Shown here in pieces: positions 25,201 through 64,000 of a DNA stretch of 64,000 nt. The notes below the pieces were generated by a model, which saw nothing but the letters and a program-made list of their open reading frames with translations, was not told the DNA's origin and searched no databases. The translations under genes were made by a program, and so were the position numbers. Source of the stretch: Liolophura sinensis. Its lineage: Eukaryota; Mollusca; Polyplacophora; Chitonida; Chitonidae. Position 1 is the stretch's first letter, and every line of letters starts with the position of its first letter. The DNA lies in the NCBI RefSeq assembly GCF_032854445.1, contig NC_088295.1, positions 69,235,249 to 69,299,248 of the forward strand, in the 5' to 3' direction.

Positions 25201-25810
25201 CTTTCAGGGCTAAACACATATATACCTGGAATGCTAAGCATCTGCCATAAAAGCAGTCCTGGTTTAACATCTCCACCTCTGTCATAAGTTCCTCTGCTAA
25301 TGGTTCATACACTTCTTCATCTACTGCAAATAAATCTCCTTGATCACAAAACGAGATGAATTTGAGGACATAGTACAAACAAACTCGCAACTGTCCCAAT
25401 GCTGTGACAAATGCTTCCAGTTCTTTACAATAGAATGAACTGCGAAAAAACAGAGAGTCCCTGTTGACAGTGATGTGACGTGTAAGTTGTAACAACCTGA
25501 GGCAGCATTTCTCTATTATCTTTAGTAAGCTCCTATAGCCATTTGCTGGTACATCTGGACTTAAATCATAATCGCCCACGCAGTTCACTAATTCTCGAGC
25601 CATGGGCTCGATGCCCAATTCCAAATGTTCGTACAAAAGGCTGAAGGCGACGTGGAATCTGGCGTGATGGCTATGTTTCCCATCTTGAAAATGTTCCATA
25701 TTCACCAGAGCTCCTGATCCAAGTGCCCTGAACAGATTTGTTAGCGTAGATTGCAGTTCTGTGTCGCACTTCATTTTTTGACAGCTGATATGGTGCGCTT
25801 GGTTTTCCAT
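16282..25810 (-). CDS. LIPE: Hormone-sensitive lipase
   Basis: Complete coding region in nine exons read leftward: 25226-25810, 23849-24004, 22573-22650, 21948-22130, 21290-21409, 20303-20447, 18837-19055, 17174-17904 and 16282-16482. All junctions are GT-AG and phase-consistent, giving 805 residues, close to the vertebrate enzyme. HSL hydrolyses di- and triacylglycerols, cholesteryl and retinyl esters at lipid droplets. The N-terminal HSL domain ([19 protein letters not shown]) is followed by an alpha/beta-hydrolase core: oxyanion motif HGGG in exon 5, nucleophile GDSAG in exon 7, catalytic Asp in LDPILDD and His in DLPHGF in exon 9. The ATG at 25810 is chosen because the frame upstream has only a GTG at 25834 and the context is good (A at -3, G at +4). 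It is divergent from DCAF8. Identification is secure. Confidence 0.95.
16637..16900 (-). mobile_element. SINE family A in LIPE intron 8
   Basis: Minus-strand copy with a long TTTA tail at the left, the CGGTACTCAAG body segment and the CAGCACGAGCTGGACTTGA head region. Confidence 0.75.
17174..17904 (-). other. LIPE: LIPE exon 8: regulatory module between catalytic Ser and Asp/His
   Basis: One 731-nt exon codes about 243 residues, mostly low-complexity Ser/Pro/Asp-rich sequence, corresponding to the phosphorylated loop that interrupts the vertebrate hydrolase fold. Basophilic kinase-type motifs are visible: RRDS near the start, QRNLS, and RTFS before SAPVLDGK. The exon returns to the conserved core with [15 protein letters not shown]. 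The loop sequence itself is not alignable to mammals by eye, so assigning sites to PKA is inference. Confidence 0.8.
19053..19320. repeat. Tandem repeat built on the LIPE exon 7 splice acceptor
   Basis: Units of about 37-45 bases begin TCCTA(C/T)AGT(C/G)AAAATATA and include AGCATGGGATTTAT. The first contains the real exon 7 acceptor (19056-19058, minus strand). At least four units are clear; degenerate ones follow to about 19320. Confidence 0.85.
19335..20050. mobile_element. Old MITE copy split by the SINE
   Basis: Outside the SINE, this sequence matches 35295-35628 over most of its length (shared GGAACTCTTTTGT, GGCACAAATGACAC and GACAGGTCACATGATACAGT). Its termini are worn. Confidence 0.75.
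19496..19860 (-). mobile_element. SINE family B, full length, with target duplication
   Basis: On the minus strand a tRNA-like head (TAGCACAGTTGGTAGAGCG, B-box-like GGATCAATCC) leads to a conserved body and a GTTAAACCCCAAGC tail with GAGT-type repeats. Flanks GAAATTTCTCGAG (19483-19495) and GAAACTTCTCGAG (19861-19873) are the target duplication. It is inserted into an older repeat. Confidence 0.9.
20685..20816 (+). mobile_element. SINE family A, partial
   Basis: Plus-strand fragment from the B-box-like GAGTTCAAGTCC through GTTTCCTCCCACCATAATG to the ATCAAATAAATAAA tail, in LIPE intron 5. Confidence 0.8.
22769..23431. mobile_element. TTAA-flanked MITE in LIPE intron 2
   Basis: Inverted termini AGTGAGATGGTTGCCCAAA (left) and the complement of AGTGACATGGTCGCCCAAA (right) bound 663 bp, with TTAA at 22765-22768 and 23432-23435. 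TTAA duplication is typical of piggyBac and Kolobok superfamilies. No transposase is inside. Confidence 0.85.
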
Positions 25811-27436
25811 GATTACAGGCTCGCAACAAGTCACAGTAAAACAATGTAAACAAAATCACCCAAACTATGAAAAATAAACCTTAATAAATATTAAAGTAAT
25901 TTTTAGCAAAATCCATGGCGAAATTTGAACATATTAATTTAACAAATCGGAATGGCGATCGGAAAACAAACGTCATGAATGTTTTGCTTTCTGCGAACGA
26001 AACCGAACACTGGTTGAGGAAGGTGACATTTGCTCAGCTGTGATCAGATTTGTCGCTCCAAAAGCCTGTAATTTCGGTAAATTGATATGCTGTGATGTAA
26101 TTAGTTTTACTTGCATCTCTTTGACAGTGCATACTCTGATGTTTTTACCAGGTAACGACTGTGCACCTGCAATAAAAACGGCACAGATGGGCGAGGAAGA
26201 CATGCGGTGATACAGTAACGGCCTTTGTAGCTAGCGCGGAAAGCTTGTTCTGTATCGCTAACATCTTCCAGTTTTCAAGACCTGAAACTTGAATCATCAG
26301 CCCTGTAGTTATATATGTAAATAGACTTGAACCCATTTACATTTACCGAAGAGGTAGGCCTACGTAATGTAAATATCAATATCTCATTTTATGTGTGACT
26401 GTCAGGGTGAGCTATACTGTATTTGCCCAAAATAGGTCTTCATTTGTTTGGATGTGTAGCCATCAGCCAAAATGTTCACACAAGCTATAGAGTATGGGTG
26501 GTTATTTATAGCATAGTGATATGTAGGGCAACTGTATAATGCTTTGTTGTTGGGCCTAATCATGTTTTATGATCATGACATCAAAAGCAGTAGATCAATT
26601 ACATTTCAGATAGTACAGGATTCCACCTGGCTGTTAGCTTAGCATGAGACAATTATTTGCCTTTTTTTCCTCAGATAAATATATTTTAATGGTGGTTCTC
26701 TACCATACATATTTATAAATATAACAACGAAGAAAAAGCTCACAAAGAGAGAAATAGGACATCACTGAGTGAAAATAAAGACCATGGAAATTGAATTTTA
26801 GATCCCTTTGATCTTGTTGCAAGTGAAGCTTACTTGTTTTCCACAGATATGGTGTCTGAGTCACTCTGAACATCACATTATCTGAGAAAGTTTGGGACAG
26901 GTTGTGGTCGAGTGTTTAAGGTGCTTGCCTTTTTATTCCTTTGTCACCCGAGTCATGGGTTCATTTTAATGCTGGAAGAGAAAATTTTCAAGACTCTTCT
27001 ACTTTCATTGCCCTTGGGAACCTTTGGGACAAGACTTATGCGGCCTTACATGAAGTTCGCTGAAGACCACTTGCTTGCCACACAGCATGGGACACAAAAC
27101 GACTATTAAATTGAATAAATAAATTGGGTTTAATGGACTTCTATAGATTTGAATGGTTTCTTTCAACAATGGATTTTACTGTTTGTGTATATTGTGTAAA
27201 CTTTCATGGCACACTAAGTTTCTGCATTTTATTTAAATTTCTTTCCTGTTTTGTTTTTTTCATTCATAAATTGGCGCACTTTAGATTTTGTCTTCTTTGA
27301 TGTTAGGTATTGCATAGGCAAGGACTGACCAGATTTTTGAAAGTATATTTTGCTTTTACGCTTGCTTTTTAGCGTGTGAAAAAGGACAAGACATGATTTG
27401 TTTAACTTCTGTGTTTTCAGGGCTACTTCAGTGACC
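25811..27436. promoter_or_regulatory. Divergent LIPE/DCAF8 promoter interval
   Basis: LIPE starts leftward at 25810 and DCAF8 coding starts rightward at 27437. A 3' splice site at 27411-27420, 16 bases before the DCAF8 ATG, implies at least one noncoding DCAF8 exon in this interval. Neither start site nor a TATA box could be fixed. Confidence 0.5.
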
Positions 27437-39535
<12,099 letters not shown>

Positions 39536-41742
39536 AGCCTGCCAGCCTACCTGCCTGCCTGGACAACATTGGCACCGATGTACAGGAACCACTAGCACAA
39601 AATTCTTCTAGCTTATGGAAATAATGGTTACCTTGGCAAGCTTTGGCGTAGACATGCTGCCATGGTAGTCTAGGTAATCATAGGCTAAAGGAAGGTTGTG
39701 CTAGAAGATTTAGAATTTTTGATGGCTTCACCAGACAGTTATACTTGTTACCTGTTCGAATTTGATTTGGATACAGATAAGCAGTCATACTGCCCTGACT
39801 ATGAAACTGGTACCCTGTTATAAAGCAGTAATGTTACAGCTGGTCAAATACACTTGTAAGTGATTACTGTTTGAGTGATGTTTATTTATTATGTATGAAG
39901 TTGTGTGAGTTTGTTTCTATTTTAATCACGCAACTACCTAACGTTAAATTTAAGCCTGGCTTATATTCATAAATAATCCTATTTTGTTAATGATGTTGCA
40001 AAGAGGCCAAACCTACATCCCGCCCCAAATCTTATTTGATATATATATGCATGCACAGAATGTGAAATGCTTGCGCTGCTGTATTCACTATTCAGTGCTT
40101 TTGTCTGATAATTTACTTTTTGAAGCCATAATCTTGCTTTCTTGACCTGTGTAAATACTGGCACAATTTCATTTATATCAGCTATCCACGAATAGTCGGT
40201 TTTTCGGAAACATGTTCCACTGTGGTAATCCTGTATGTAATGTGGAATCTGCGTATTGATAGATTTGTTATGTGCCAGGAGTTTGAGAATACACAGGCTG
40301 GATATGGAGCTAGTGTGGCTGGCCAGCAAGTGTTCAGTAGTTCCAGCCAGAAAGTGGTTATTGTCAAGACTTGGCTCATTGGGTTATTTCTCAATGTGAT
40401 GTACTTTCCCATACATGAATAAATGTACATAGCTTGTGCATGATTCAGGAAAACACAAAAATTACTGTGCACATGTTTCCATATCAGCCCTTGGTACTCT
40501 GTTGATCATTTCAGGTGTTTTTTATAGCTGTGTGTTAGTCTATGGCCATATTATAAGACTGATTCTGTAAGTACCTGTAAGCATTAATCTGTTGATCGTC
40601 TTCTGAAAAAACTACATGATTGTCTCTACAGGCCCCAGTGACCTCTTACAGACTGGTACCTTGCCCAGAATTATGGTCACTTTCTAAGCTGGACTCTTTG
40701 TTAAAAACATAGGAGCCAGTTTAGAAAACTAAACCTGAACTTAAGTGTCTTGTTGACGAATCTGTCTCGCACTGAAGTTTTGTAGATTTATAGAGCTACT
40801 CCAATTCTCAGGCAAAGTGTTTTGTTCAGAACAAAAATTAAATTATGATTGAAAAATTCACAATGTATTGTTAAAGTGTCCTTAAGATTCCCAATTTCTG
40901 CAAACATGCAAAAATATGCATTAATACCTTGTAAAAGTGTTACTGTTTAGGAAATCAGTCTCGATTATGCTTATCAGTTAAAACTTTTTTTTTAACACAA
41001 TGACTTTGGAACTGGAGTAGCTTTTCAGTAGTGTGTTTTTCTTTGTAAACATGCATAAAACACCACTTTTGCTTGGTTATTGTTTTCATTTAAATGATGT
41101 TAATGTACTCTAAATTATGACTTAAAAAAGGAAATTACTGTTTTATGTCCACTGCCCCGAAGAAAATTGAAGGTATGTTCATTCATATATCTTTGGATAA
41201 ATATATTGTTTAATAATTTAAAAACTAAGATTCTAATATGGCACCAATTTTACAAGTTAAATTACAAGGATACCAAGTTCATTCCTTGCCCTTTTGCCAC
41301 TGGCGCCAGAACTGATGCAGTTTCTTGTTCTGTCTTATTACTGTCAGTTCATCCAAACTGCTTGTTTTACAGATTAAATGGAAGGAATTTTTGAGTTGTC
41401 GTTGGCCTGAAAGCTTTCCCAGGTAGCAGCCCATGCATACTGGTGTAGTTTAAGTCGCTTTGTGAATGTTAACTTTGGGTGTTGACTAATGTTATATGTT
41501 CTCCTTACCAACATCTTGGTGCGTGGCGGTTACAATGTTTAACAGTTCCTCCTAGCAATGACAGCTGCCTGTCTCTATGATTAACCTGTACAGTAACAAC
41601 AGAATGTTTTTTGGACAGGATTGTTCGATAAATATTGTTATAAAAAAATGTCCAACAGTGCTGTTAGGCCTGTTGTGTTCGAATTAAAGGTTTGTTCAAA
41701 GCAAGTAGAACCGTGTTGAGAAAACACAACGTTTTCAATAAA
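39536..41742 (+). other. Probable DCAF8 3' untranslated and downstream region
   Basis: No further coding signal. AATAAA signals at 40418-40423 and 41737-41742 could end the transcript; which is used is unknown. Confidence 0.4.
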
Positions 41743-41974
41743 ATATTTTGCAAGTACAGTGGTCGTTCTGTTTCTCATTCTCTGGTGAATGTTTATTCCA
41801 CGACATATGTACAACAGCGAACAAAGGTTAGTGACTGGCAGTTATACTTTTATGTGTACCATGCCAGGTGCAGATGATATGTGTAATCGATAACTCATCA
41901 GTTCTAAAAACTGCTTTCTAGAGCCACATTGCGTCAGAGCAACTTAAAGAAATGGACAGGAAGGACGAGGAGCA

Positions 41975-42270
41975 GGCAGTAAGCTGTAGAGTGGTTAAAT
42001 ACGGTTGCCTTTCAGTCACTAGGCCACGTGATAAGCGGGTTCAAACCCGGCATTGGACAAGAAATTTGTAGAATCCCATACTCTCCCTATTCTTGGGGCC
42101 CTGATGGCAATAAGTGGTGGACGACAATCGAATGGCCCTTTGTGCAGTCAAGTATGTGGGAATGTTCGTCAGTAACTTGCCGAGGGTTTCTGTGGTCTCT
42201 GTGGGGACTATGACTTTCTCAACCCAATGAAAAATTGAATACTCTTGAATATTGAGTTAAAGATGCATTT
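41975..42270 (+). mobile_element. SINE family C
   Basis: A tRNA-like head (AGCTGTAGAGTGGTTAAA, B-box GGGTTCAAACCC) is followed by a different body and a tail with AATACTCTTGAATATTGAG. The head does not close into a tRNA cloverleaf acceptor stem. Confidence 0.6.
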
Positions 42271-43079
42271 AGAACAAGAAATAACGGTCGTCATAAGGCA
42301 CACAACTGATCTGGCAAAAGTTGTCAAATTTCTTCAGTTATATTAAATGCATTTGAATGTCAAGTTGGTTTACATGGACTACAAGTATGTTTGTATGTTT
42401 GCGACGTTGATTAATTTTATGTCGATACCGTCTAAAATATTGCTTTTAACATCACAGCATTGTTTTACCTACATGTAATTCTATTAAGCCTTGGGGCTAG
42501 GGGGCGTGTAAATTGATACTAGTTAAACGTTTACACGAACAGAATAGACTTTAAGTGAGGTAAACTCACATGAGGCCGCATTTCACTGTTTACATGTTAC
42601 TCTTTGCCAACTATCACACTGTCGTCGCTTTCCACACCATGTTGTTGTCTTAAATATCGGGGATACAATGATAATCTGCTCTGTTCTCGTGCTCTAACAT
42701 TCTAACATGAACATCACATTCTTATGACCTGGGAGTTCGTGATTTTTAATTCAGCTCCTGTTGACTCGGTCAACGTTTCAGCTTCAGTGGTTCAATCCTC
42801 CAAGCTGTGCCCTGTGTCACCCACAGACAGGCGTATAGTATATAGCAATCTTCGAGCTGATTAACTTTGAAACACCGCATATCAAAGCATGGAACTATCT
42901 TCATGTGCAGACGAAATTGAAGTTGGAATCCGCAAAAGGTGGGGGCTAAAAAAAAAAAAGAGACAAACTGAAGACAAAAAGTTAAACCATCACGCCTCCA
43001 AGGGAGAGGAGAGTGGAAAATTTCTTTCACCCAAACCACGTCTTGCCTCCCTGAGAGAAAATTTTGGAAAGGCCGGAAA

Positions 43080-43345
43080 GATTTATTTATTTATTTGATT
43101 GGTGTTTTTCTCCATACTCAAGGATATTTCACTCATACGACGGCAGCCAGCATTATGGTGGGAAGAAACAAGGCAGAGCCCGGGGGAAACCCACAACCAT
43201 CCGCAGGTTGCTGCAAGACCTTCCCACGTACGGCCGGAGAGGAAGCCAGCATGAGCTGGACTTGAACTCACAGCGACCGCATTGGTGAGAGACTCCTGTG
43301 TCATTAAGCTGCGCTAGCGTGCTAACCAACTGAACCACGTAGGCC
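43080..43345 (-). mobile_element. SINE family A, full length
   Basis: Minus-strand copy from the TTTATTTATTTGATTGG tail to the GTGGTTCAGTTGGTTAGC head, near consensus. Confidence 0.9.
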
Positions 43346-45391
43346 CCGAAAGGCCACAATGGAGCCACGCTGCCTTTTATATGCTAATATCACCGTAGGG
43401 ATGAACCCTGCCATGTGATCATCACAAGTGATGGTGCACAGAGGTTATCAGAACTCCGCAACTCACCCCAAGAAGGGGAGATCACTTCCACAGGGGAGAC
43501 TACTTTTCCAAAGGAAGCGCTGATCTAGAATTAAACATTATGAAATGATAATTTGTCCACACATAAAAATCATTATAGCCTGTCTATAATTTGTATTTCT
43601 GATTTCTGTGATTGAAGAACTGAATTATTGGTCTTACATTTAGGAGAATAACAGGGCGTTGAAAAGTTTGGCTGCTGTGTAAAAGGAACAAAGGTTGAGA
43701 AAAAATACGTTTCTCCTCAGGAAATCATTAATGATTTTAGGTGGATTTTGCCATCAGCAATGTTTTAGCTTGGACGTGATGTATATAAGTATGTACCAAA
43801 CCGTCAGCAACTGGATCGACAATGAAAAGAGACGTTTTAATGCCAGTTCGGTTTATCGGGATTATAACACCTCTGTTACATCGTCGGGGACTCTGTGGCC
43901 TCTTGCTTAGCTTGCTAATGCAGCCTCTCTCATCGTAATGGCGTAAAACTCAAGTCAAATATATAAATGTTACATCGTCACCTTTTAAAGTGAAACATTA
44001 TTGAATATGACGTGCGTGATAGGAAACTTGTCATCATGTGGAAGATAGATATGATGTGATGGTTAAGTGCCTGGCACGCATGTGATCACTGTATGACTCA
44101 GTATCAAGTTTTGGGTGTGTCACTTTTTGCCCTGCATACTGCATATAAGGCCCTATGATTGGTTATAATACTAGCAGGGGTACACGCCATGTTGCTCTCT
44201 GAACTTATACTTGACGTCTTACATGCTGCCTTTTTTCTCACCGTAAGACTTGAAATAGGGCAATTTTCCAAACATATAAATTTTGTGGAATAATTTTATC
44301 CGCGATATAAACAATTTCTTCGTGGTTGAAATATGTTTACAACAGTTGAAATCATTTTACTATCCAAAATGTTTCCCTATGTAACAATAATTTCTTTTCT
44401 AAAACGTTTATTGGCTATGTATGAAAAAACATTTGTTATCTTTTCCTGATAGGCTTTTAATTATATGTGGAAAACATACCAAAAATCTGAAGGGCACTAT
44501 CAAACCATGTACGTTTTCAAGACAGCAACATATTATAGAGCCTTCTCTAGTCAGAGGCACTGTGTTAAGGGCGGGTATGGTGGTATCATGCGCTTTTTAT
44601 CACTTCCATGGAGAGTAAACTTGGCACAGGCATCGAACTATTCGTATTTTGTATAAGCAATAAGTTGAAAGAAGTCTCGGACATACATGCAGTACGCAAT
44701 CTGCGCACATGTTATCGGTAAATTTCAGTGTTGGCTTCGTTTAACGATATTTTGGACTCTCTCCAAAATATATTCCAAAGTTGTTTGGTGTTAGTTTCAA
44801 TAATTGATATAAAGTCGACAAGAGACACTGCCTGTGGTATTAATTATGAAAGAACTTGAGTATGGTCAGTCACAAGGCATTATACTGGCATTTGGGCCTA
44901 CACGATGACAGTATGCTGCTAGTGCACAGTCAGACTGGGGTTAAAACATTCGCGTGCATTGTAATATTTTAACTCACCATAACAATCTGAAGGGAAACAT
45001 TGGAAGACAGGTCAGTACAATTCATTTTCTCAATTCAGAAATTACAAACCTATCAGGGCAACAAAAATAAAGTTATAAACGCTGTATTTTGATGTTTTTA
45101 GAATAGTTTTTATTATAATGCATTAATGAATGATTTATAATTCTTACATCGTATTTGGTTTACTTTTGGACAAAATAACATATAGCCCACAAATTAAGCG
45201 TTGATAAATAATGTTTAAATAGTATTAGCTTTTCCCATACCAGCAAGACAATTTAATTCCTTATTGAGTGTTCCAGTAGTGTCTTGGTATTTCGAAATTA
45301 GGTAAATAATATAATTCTATAACAGTCAATGTTTCACGTTTTATGTTCGTATGCATTATAATATGTATAGAGGTCATTACTTCACGTTTAA

Positions 45392-45958
45392 AGGAGAAGA
45401 AAATTTAAATATCAAACAAATACCACTGAAAAGAGAGTATGCATTTCCTCGCAGGTGCATACCATAAAAAATTCTAATATGTACCTCAAGTTGATAAATG
45501 ACAAATAAAGTCAGCGCCAAAATCCGCTACGGGCGACTCCATTTTGCCTAAGAACTAGTCCTGAAGTGTTAGGAGGAGAATTGCCGTCGGAAACCGCCGA
45601 AGAGTAGTTCGTACATTTCCGATAGAACTCTTCTTCCCAGAAGGTAGCGAACAGTACAGTTCGTTTTCCGCTTGACGATCGGGAAACCGGAACGTTGGAA
45701 GTGGGTTCCGAGTTTACACGAACAAGCCGGCAGTTTTAACGACTCTCATTGGCTGAGAGGCAACACACCCCCAGCATACATTACAGGGTGTTAATGGTAG
45801 AGGAGGCGATGGACTCAGCGATTTATGCCAGCTTTACTGTTTTCAAGCTTTATGTGTACGGCGAGGAAAAATCGCCAAATTATGCAGCAGGCACCATCGG
45901 ATAAATAAAATCTGGTGTTTTCAGCCTATAGTGTCATTTTTTAAATTTTTTTTCTCCT
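45392..45958. mobile_element. TTAA-flanked MITE, full-length copy
   Basis: 567 bp; both ends read inward AGGAGAA followed by an A-rich stretch and AATTTAAA. TTAA occurs at 45388-45391 and 45959-45962. The interior (GGGTTCCGAGTTTACACGAA, AATCGCCAAATTATGCAGCA) recurs at 49261-49695. No transposase frame. Confidence 0.85.
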
Positions 45959-46191
45959 TTAAATGCTTTTTTCTTACAGCGATACAGTTATGACTATTAT
46001 TCATTGTCCATCTTTATTTTCTGTCTCAAAGTCTGATTAAAGTCTCAGAATGCTCTCGCAATGTGTTGGCTGAAATCCATAAATTGTGAGGATGTGATAA
46101 AAATGTCACGTCAAAATGTGATAAAATGAACAAAAATATCAGATCGCAGGTTTTGATGCGTTTCGTGCACCGATTATTAACGTGATAAGAT

Positions 46192-46458
46192 CCACAAATT
46201 CTCGACGTATTTATCACATAACCTGCGTCTAAATGTTGTACTATCCAGTTGGGCAAATTCCTGTAAGTGCCGATCAGTGACCACAAATTCGCGATGTATT
46301 TAAAACATAGCCCGTGTCTAAATGTTTTGCTGTGCAGTTGGGCAAATGCCTGTAAGTACCAATCAGCGTCCACAAATTCACGACGTATTTATCACATAGC
46401 CCGCATCTAAATGTTTTGCTATCCAGTTGGGCAAATTCCTGTAAGTGCCAATCAGCGA
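46192..46458. repeat. 89-bp tandem repeat, three copies
   Basis: Units start CCACAAATTC at 46192, 46281 and 46370, each with CTAAATGTT, CAGTTGGGCAAAT and CCTGTAAGT. The period is not a multiple of three, so the overlapping minus-strand open frames are by-products. Confidence 0.9.
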
Positions 46459-46642
46459 CCATTTTAAATACAGCAATATATAGATGTTGCTGTATTTTAA
46501 CAAAATCATGACTGATAAGGTTTTTACCGTATTTGGACAAAAATCATGAAAATAGATTTCACCGTATTTGGCCAAATTCATTACATTCTTCATTCAAGTG
46601 AAATTAACAGATCTGTGATGATGTCAAGCCGAACAGAAGCCA

Positions 46643-46650
46643 TATTTAAG
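46643..46650 (+). promoter_or_regulatory. Possible TATA-like box of the EMI/EGF gene
   Basis: TATTTAAG lies 46 bases before the ATG at 46696. Spacing would allow a short 5' leader. Weak evidence from position and sequence alone. Confidence 0.25.
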
Positions 46651-46695
46651 CTCTAACTAGTGGGCGGAAGGATATTCTATGCCTACATTCCCAAG

Positions 46696-63829
<17,134 letters not shown>

Positions 63830-64000
63830 GTTAGAATATCGATTATTTTGGAAAATTAAGTTCAATGACGTTTGCCCAATTCTCATCAATTTCAACAACC
63901 AAGGTCTTTATTTGATTGCTTACGTTAATTAAATTTTTTTTCTGAGAAGAAAAATTGTTAAGCTGAAATGATCAGAGATTCTGAAGCTAGAATAATCTGA

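Larger units (their letters stand above)
42271..46640. other. Intergenic DNA between DCAF8 and the EMI/EGF gene
   Basis: Apart from a SINE (43080-43345), a TTAA-flanked MITE (45392-45958) and an 89-bp tandem repeat (46192-46458), nothing recognisable. Short open frames at 42889-43098, 43695-43910 and 44421-44618 lack family features. Confidence 0.5.

Noticed and set aside
25973-26336. Two minus-strand open frames upstream of LIPE
   Set aside because: They lie in the divergent promoter interval, overlap in different frames, and show no conserved motif.
41985-42070. Possible tRNA gene
   Set aside because: A- and B-box-like motifs are present, but acceptor and anticodon arms do not pair and a body with a tail follows, so it is a SINE head.
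42889-43098. 69-codon lysine-rich open frame between DCAF8 and the EMI/EGF gene
   Set aside because: No family similarity, runs into a SINE, and has an A-run that inflates the lysine content.
46026-46593. Three overlapping minus-strand open frames with similar LIGTYRNLPNW-like peptides
   Set aside because: They are the 89-bp tandem repeat read in shifting frames, not a protein family.

Overview
The window is animal nuclear DNA: split genes with GT-AG introns, phase-matched exons, long AT-rich introns, and many tRNA-derived SINEs and MITEs. The two most abundant SINE families resemble those I associate with molluscs, and the genes look lophotrochozoan. A mollusc is my best guess, but that is inference, not proof.

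Layout. (1) 0.3-7.1 kb, minus strand: the 5' end of a protein phosphatase 6 regulatory subunit (SAPS/PP6R) gene, with a 1.4 kb second copy of its first two coding exons at 5.5-6.9 kb. (2) 7-15.4 kb: gene-poor DNA with a decayed Tc1 element, a PIF/Harbinger MITE, SINEs and microsatellites. (3) 16.3-25.8 kb, minus strand: a complete nine-exon hormone-sensitive lipase gene (LIPE). (4) 27.4-39.5 kb, plus strand: a complete coding set for DCAF8, a WD40 substrate receptor of CUL4-DDB1 ubiquitin ligases, in 13 coding exons. It is divergent from LIPE. (5) 39.5-46.6 kb: DCAF8 3' region, intergenic SINEs, a TTAA-flanked MITE and an 89-bp tandem repeat. (6) 46.7 kb to the right edge, plus strand: the 5' part of a large secreted gene coding a signal peptide, an EMI domain and at least 22 EGF modules, one per exon. 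Two EGF types largely alternate.

The four genes do not form a pathway: phosphatase scaffold, lipid hydrolase, ubiquitin-ligase receptor and extracellular matrix-type protein. The EMI/EGF gene is the most unusual. Its EGF exons have a nearly constant size (nine of ten are 105 nt), all its module exons are symmetric in phase 1, two calcium-type modules have lost the same pair of cysteines, and the intron after the EMI domain is an open 30-bp repeat that could encode an alternative C-terminus. No CRISPR, rRNA or true tRNA gene was seen. Exon boundaries were placed by eye from splice sites, phase and remembered family similarity; no search was run.
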